Assembly: GCF_043226085.1 (NCBI RefSeq)
Contig: NZ_CP171225.1
Span: 2,728,001-2,792,000 of the forward strand
Direction: 5' to 3'
Length of the DNA: 64,000 nucleotides
Source of the DNA: Amaricoccus sp003258405
GTDB taxonomy: Bacteria; Pseudomonadota; Alphaproteobacteria; Rhodobacterales; Rhodobacteraceae
Shown: positions 62,888-64,000 of the stretch, in pieces
Layout of the letters: each line of letters opens with the position of its first letter
Numbering within the stretch: position 1 is the first letter of the stretch
The notes under the pieces: generated by a model
Told to the model about the DNA's origin: nothing
What the model saw: only the letters and a program-made list of their open reading frames with translations
The model's database searches: none
Position numbers and translations under genes: made by a program

Positions 62888-63496
62888 ATGGAAGGTCTCA
62901 TCTCCCTGGCCGTGAAGGCCATCTTCGTCGAGAACCTCGCGCTCTCCTTCTTCCTCGGCATGTGTACCTTCATCGCGGTGTCGAAGAAGATCGAGACGGC
63001 GATCGGCCTCGGCATCTCGGTGACGGTGGTGCAGGCGATCACCGTGCCGGCCAACAACCTCATCCTCAACACGCTGCTCAAGCCCGGCGCGCTCTCCTGG
63101 GCGGGCTTCGGCGACGTGGATCTCACCTTCCTCGGCCTCATCTCCTACATCGGGGTGATCGCCGCGATCGTGCAGATCCTCGAGATGGTGCTCGATAAGT
63201 ATTTCCCGCCGCTCTACAACGCGCTCGGGATCTTCCTGCCGCTCATCACCGTGAACTGCGCCATCCTCGGCGGCTCGCTCTTCATGGTCGAGCGCGACTA
63301 CACCTTCCCGGAAGCCGCGACCTACGGCCTCTCCTCGGGCCTCGGCTGGGCGCTCGCGATCACCGCCATGGCGGGCGTGCGCGAGAAGCTCAAGTATTCC
63401 GACATCCCCGACGGGCTGCAGGGCCTCGGCATCACCTTCATCACCGCCGGGCTGATGGCGATGGGCTTCATGTCCTTCTCCGGCGTGAAACTCTGA
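62888..63496 (+). CDS. nqrE: Na+-translocating NADH:quinone reductase subunit E
   Basis: 202-residue integral subunit, homologous and inverted relative to NqrD, with six helices. VKAIFVENLALSFFLGMCTF, LPLITVNCAILGGSLFMVER supply cysteines of the shared intramembrane iron site that NqrM matures. Two bases after nqrD. Confidence 0.95.
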   Translation: MEGLISLAVKAIFVENLALSFFLGMCTFIAVSKKIETAIGLGISVTVVQAITVPANNLILNTLLKPGALSWAGFGDVDLTFLGLISYIGVIAAIVQILEMVLDKYFPPLYNALGIFLPLITVNCAILGGSLFMVERDYTFPEAATYGLSSGLGWALAITAMAGVREKLKYSDIPDGLQGLGITFITAGLMAMGFMSFSGVKL

Positions 63497-63512
63497 GGGG
63501 GAGGGGCAGACC

Positions 63513-64000
63513 ATGCAGACCTTCACGCTCGGCGTCGTCCTCTTCACGCTCATCGTGCTCGCCCTCGTCACGCTCATCATGTTCGCCAAGAAGAAGCTGG
63601 TGGCGGCGGGCAATGTGAACATCGAGATCAACGGCGAGAAGACCATCTCGGTGCCCACCGGCGGCAAGCTCCTGCAGACGCTGGCCGAGGCCAAGCTCTT
63701 CGTGCCCTCGGCCTGCGGCGGCGGCGGCACCTGCGCCCAGTGCCGGGTCAAGGTGTTCGAGGGCGGCGGATCGATCCTGCCGACCGAGGAAAGCCACATC
63801 AACAAGCGCGAGGCCCGCGAGGGCGACCGCCTCTCCTGCCAGGTCGCCGTCAAGCAGGACATGAAGATCCAGGTTCCCGAGCATGTCTTCGGCGTCAAGA
63901 AATGGCGCTGCAAGGTGCGCTCGAACCACAACGTCGCGACCTTCATCAAGGAACTGGTGCTGGAACTGCCGGAGGGCGAGCACGTCAACTTCCGCGCCGG
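63513..64000 (+). CDS. nqrF: Na+-translocating NADH:quinone reductase subunit F (partial)
   Basis: First 162 residues of the NADH-oxidising subunit; the family is about 405 residues, so the FAD and NADH domains lie beyond base 64000. One N-terminal helix (about 4-24), then the 2Fe-2S ferredoxin domain with C68, C74, C77 (SACGGGGTCAQC) and C109 (RLSCQV). GAGGGGGAGG precedes ATG 63513. Electrons pass from here to NqrB and NqrC FMN. Confidence 0.96.
   Translation, partial: MQTFTLGVVLFTLIVLALVTLIMFAKKKLVAAGNVNIEINGEKTISVPTGGKLLQTLAEAKLFVPSACGGGGTCAQCRVKVFEGGGSILPTEESHINKREAREGDRLSCQVAVKQDMKIQVPEHVFGVKKWRCKVRSNHNVATFIKELVLELPEGEHVNFRA

Overview
The window looks like a chromosomal segment of a high-GC alphaproteobacterium of the Rhodobacterales (Rhodobacteraceae). 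Supporting evidence: the alphaproteobacterial flagellar set with flaF and flbT, an ALAS-type hemA next to a PucC/BCD-family carrier and idi, betaine-lipid genes btaA/btaB, TlyA, and strong GC3 bias. A complete-looking Na+-NQR module suggests a marine or salt-tolerant habit. No rRNA, tRNA, CRISPR array, insertion sequence or prophage gene was seen. Most features are vertically inherited core or common accessory genes.

Layout. 1-9.7 kb: 3' truncated glpK (minus) divergent from glpR, a GNAT and an AhpD-like protein, a LysR/HAD pair, an SLT lipoprotein, an RNA methyltransferase, an APC permease and TlyA. 9.7-13.4 kb: two coupled ABC half-transporters. 13.6-19.8 kb: D-xylose uptake and phosphorylation (xylFHGB) divergent from xylR, with a 7-bp-arm operator candidate and an in-operon hairpin. 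19.8-22.5 kb: LysR, hemerythrin-like protein and an orphan TAXI binding protein. 22.7-26.2 kb: hemA, a Bch2/PucC-like MFS carrier and idi around a canonical FNR-type site, which resembles a leftover piece of a photosynthesis gene cluster. 26.2-26.7 kb: an IalB-family protein.

26.9-41.8 kb is a flagellar locus: flagellin, flaF, flbT and a DUF1217 protein; fliI; then flgB-flgC-fliE-fliQ-flgF-flgG-flgA-flgH-fliL on plus. On minus, a lytic transglycosylase, flhA, fliR, flhB and a coiled-coil FliJ candidate form the export-gate operon. Motor, hook and MS-ring genes (fliF, fliG, fliM, fliN, flgE, fliP, mot) are absent and must lie elsewhere. 42.1-44.8 kb: btaB, btaA and an LpxH-like phosphoesterase, preceded by a Pho-box-like element. 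44.9-48.4 kb: smc. 48.5-53.2 kb: opgC-opgG-opgH for periplasmic glucans, translationally coupled and closed by two strong hairpins.

53.6-57.0 kb: an operon of a DUF302 protein, a ThDP enzyme and a CaiB/BaiF CoA-transferase. 57.1-64 kb: a two-helix small protein, then nqrM and apbE (minus) divergent from nqrABCDE and the start of nqrF, cut by the window end. ApbE attaches FMN to threonines seen in NqrB and NqrC, and NqrM is the iron-delivery maturation factor, so the whole region assembles one respiratory sodium pump.

I found no clearly undescribed system. The best leads are the hemA/bch2/idi/FNR-site relic, the FliJ candidate, the flagellar transglycosylase with a G-quadruplex-capable leader, the ThDP-CaiB pair, and several perfect inverted repeats in control regions.
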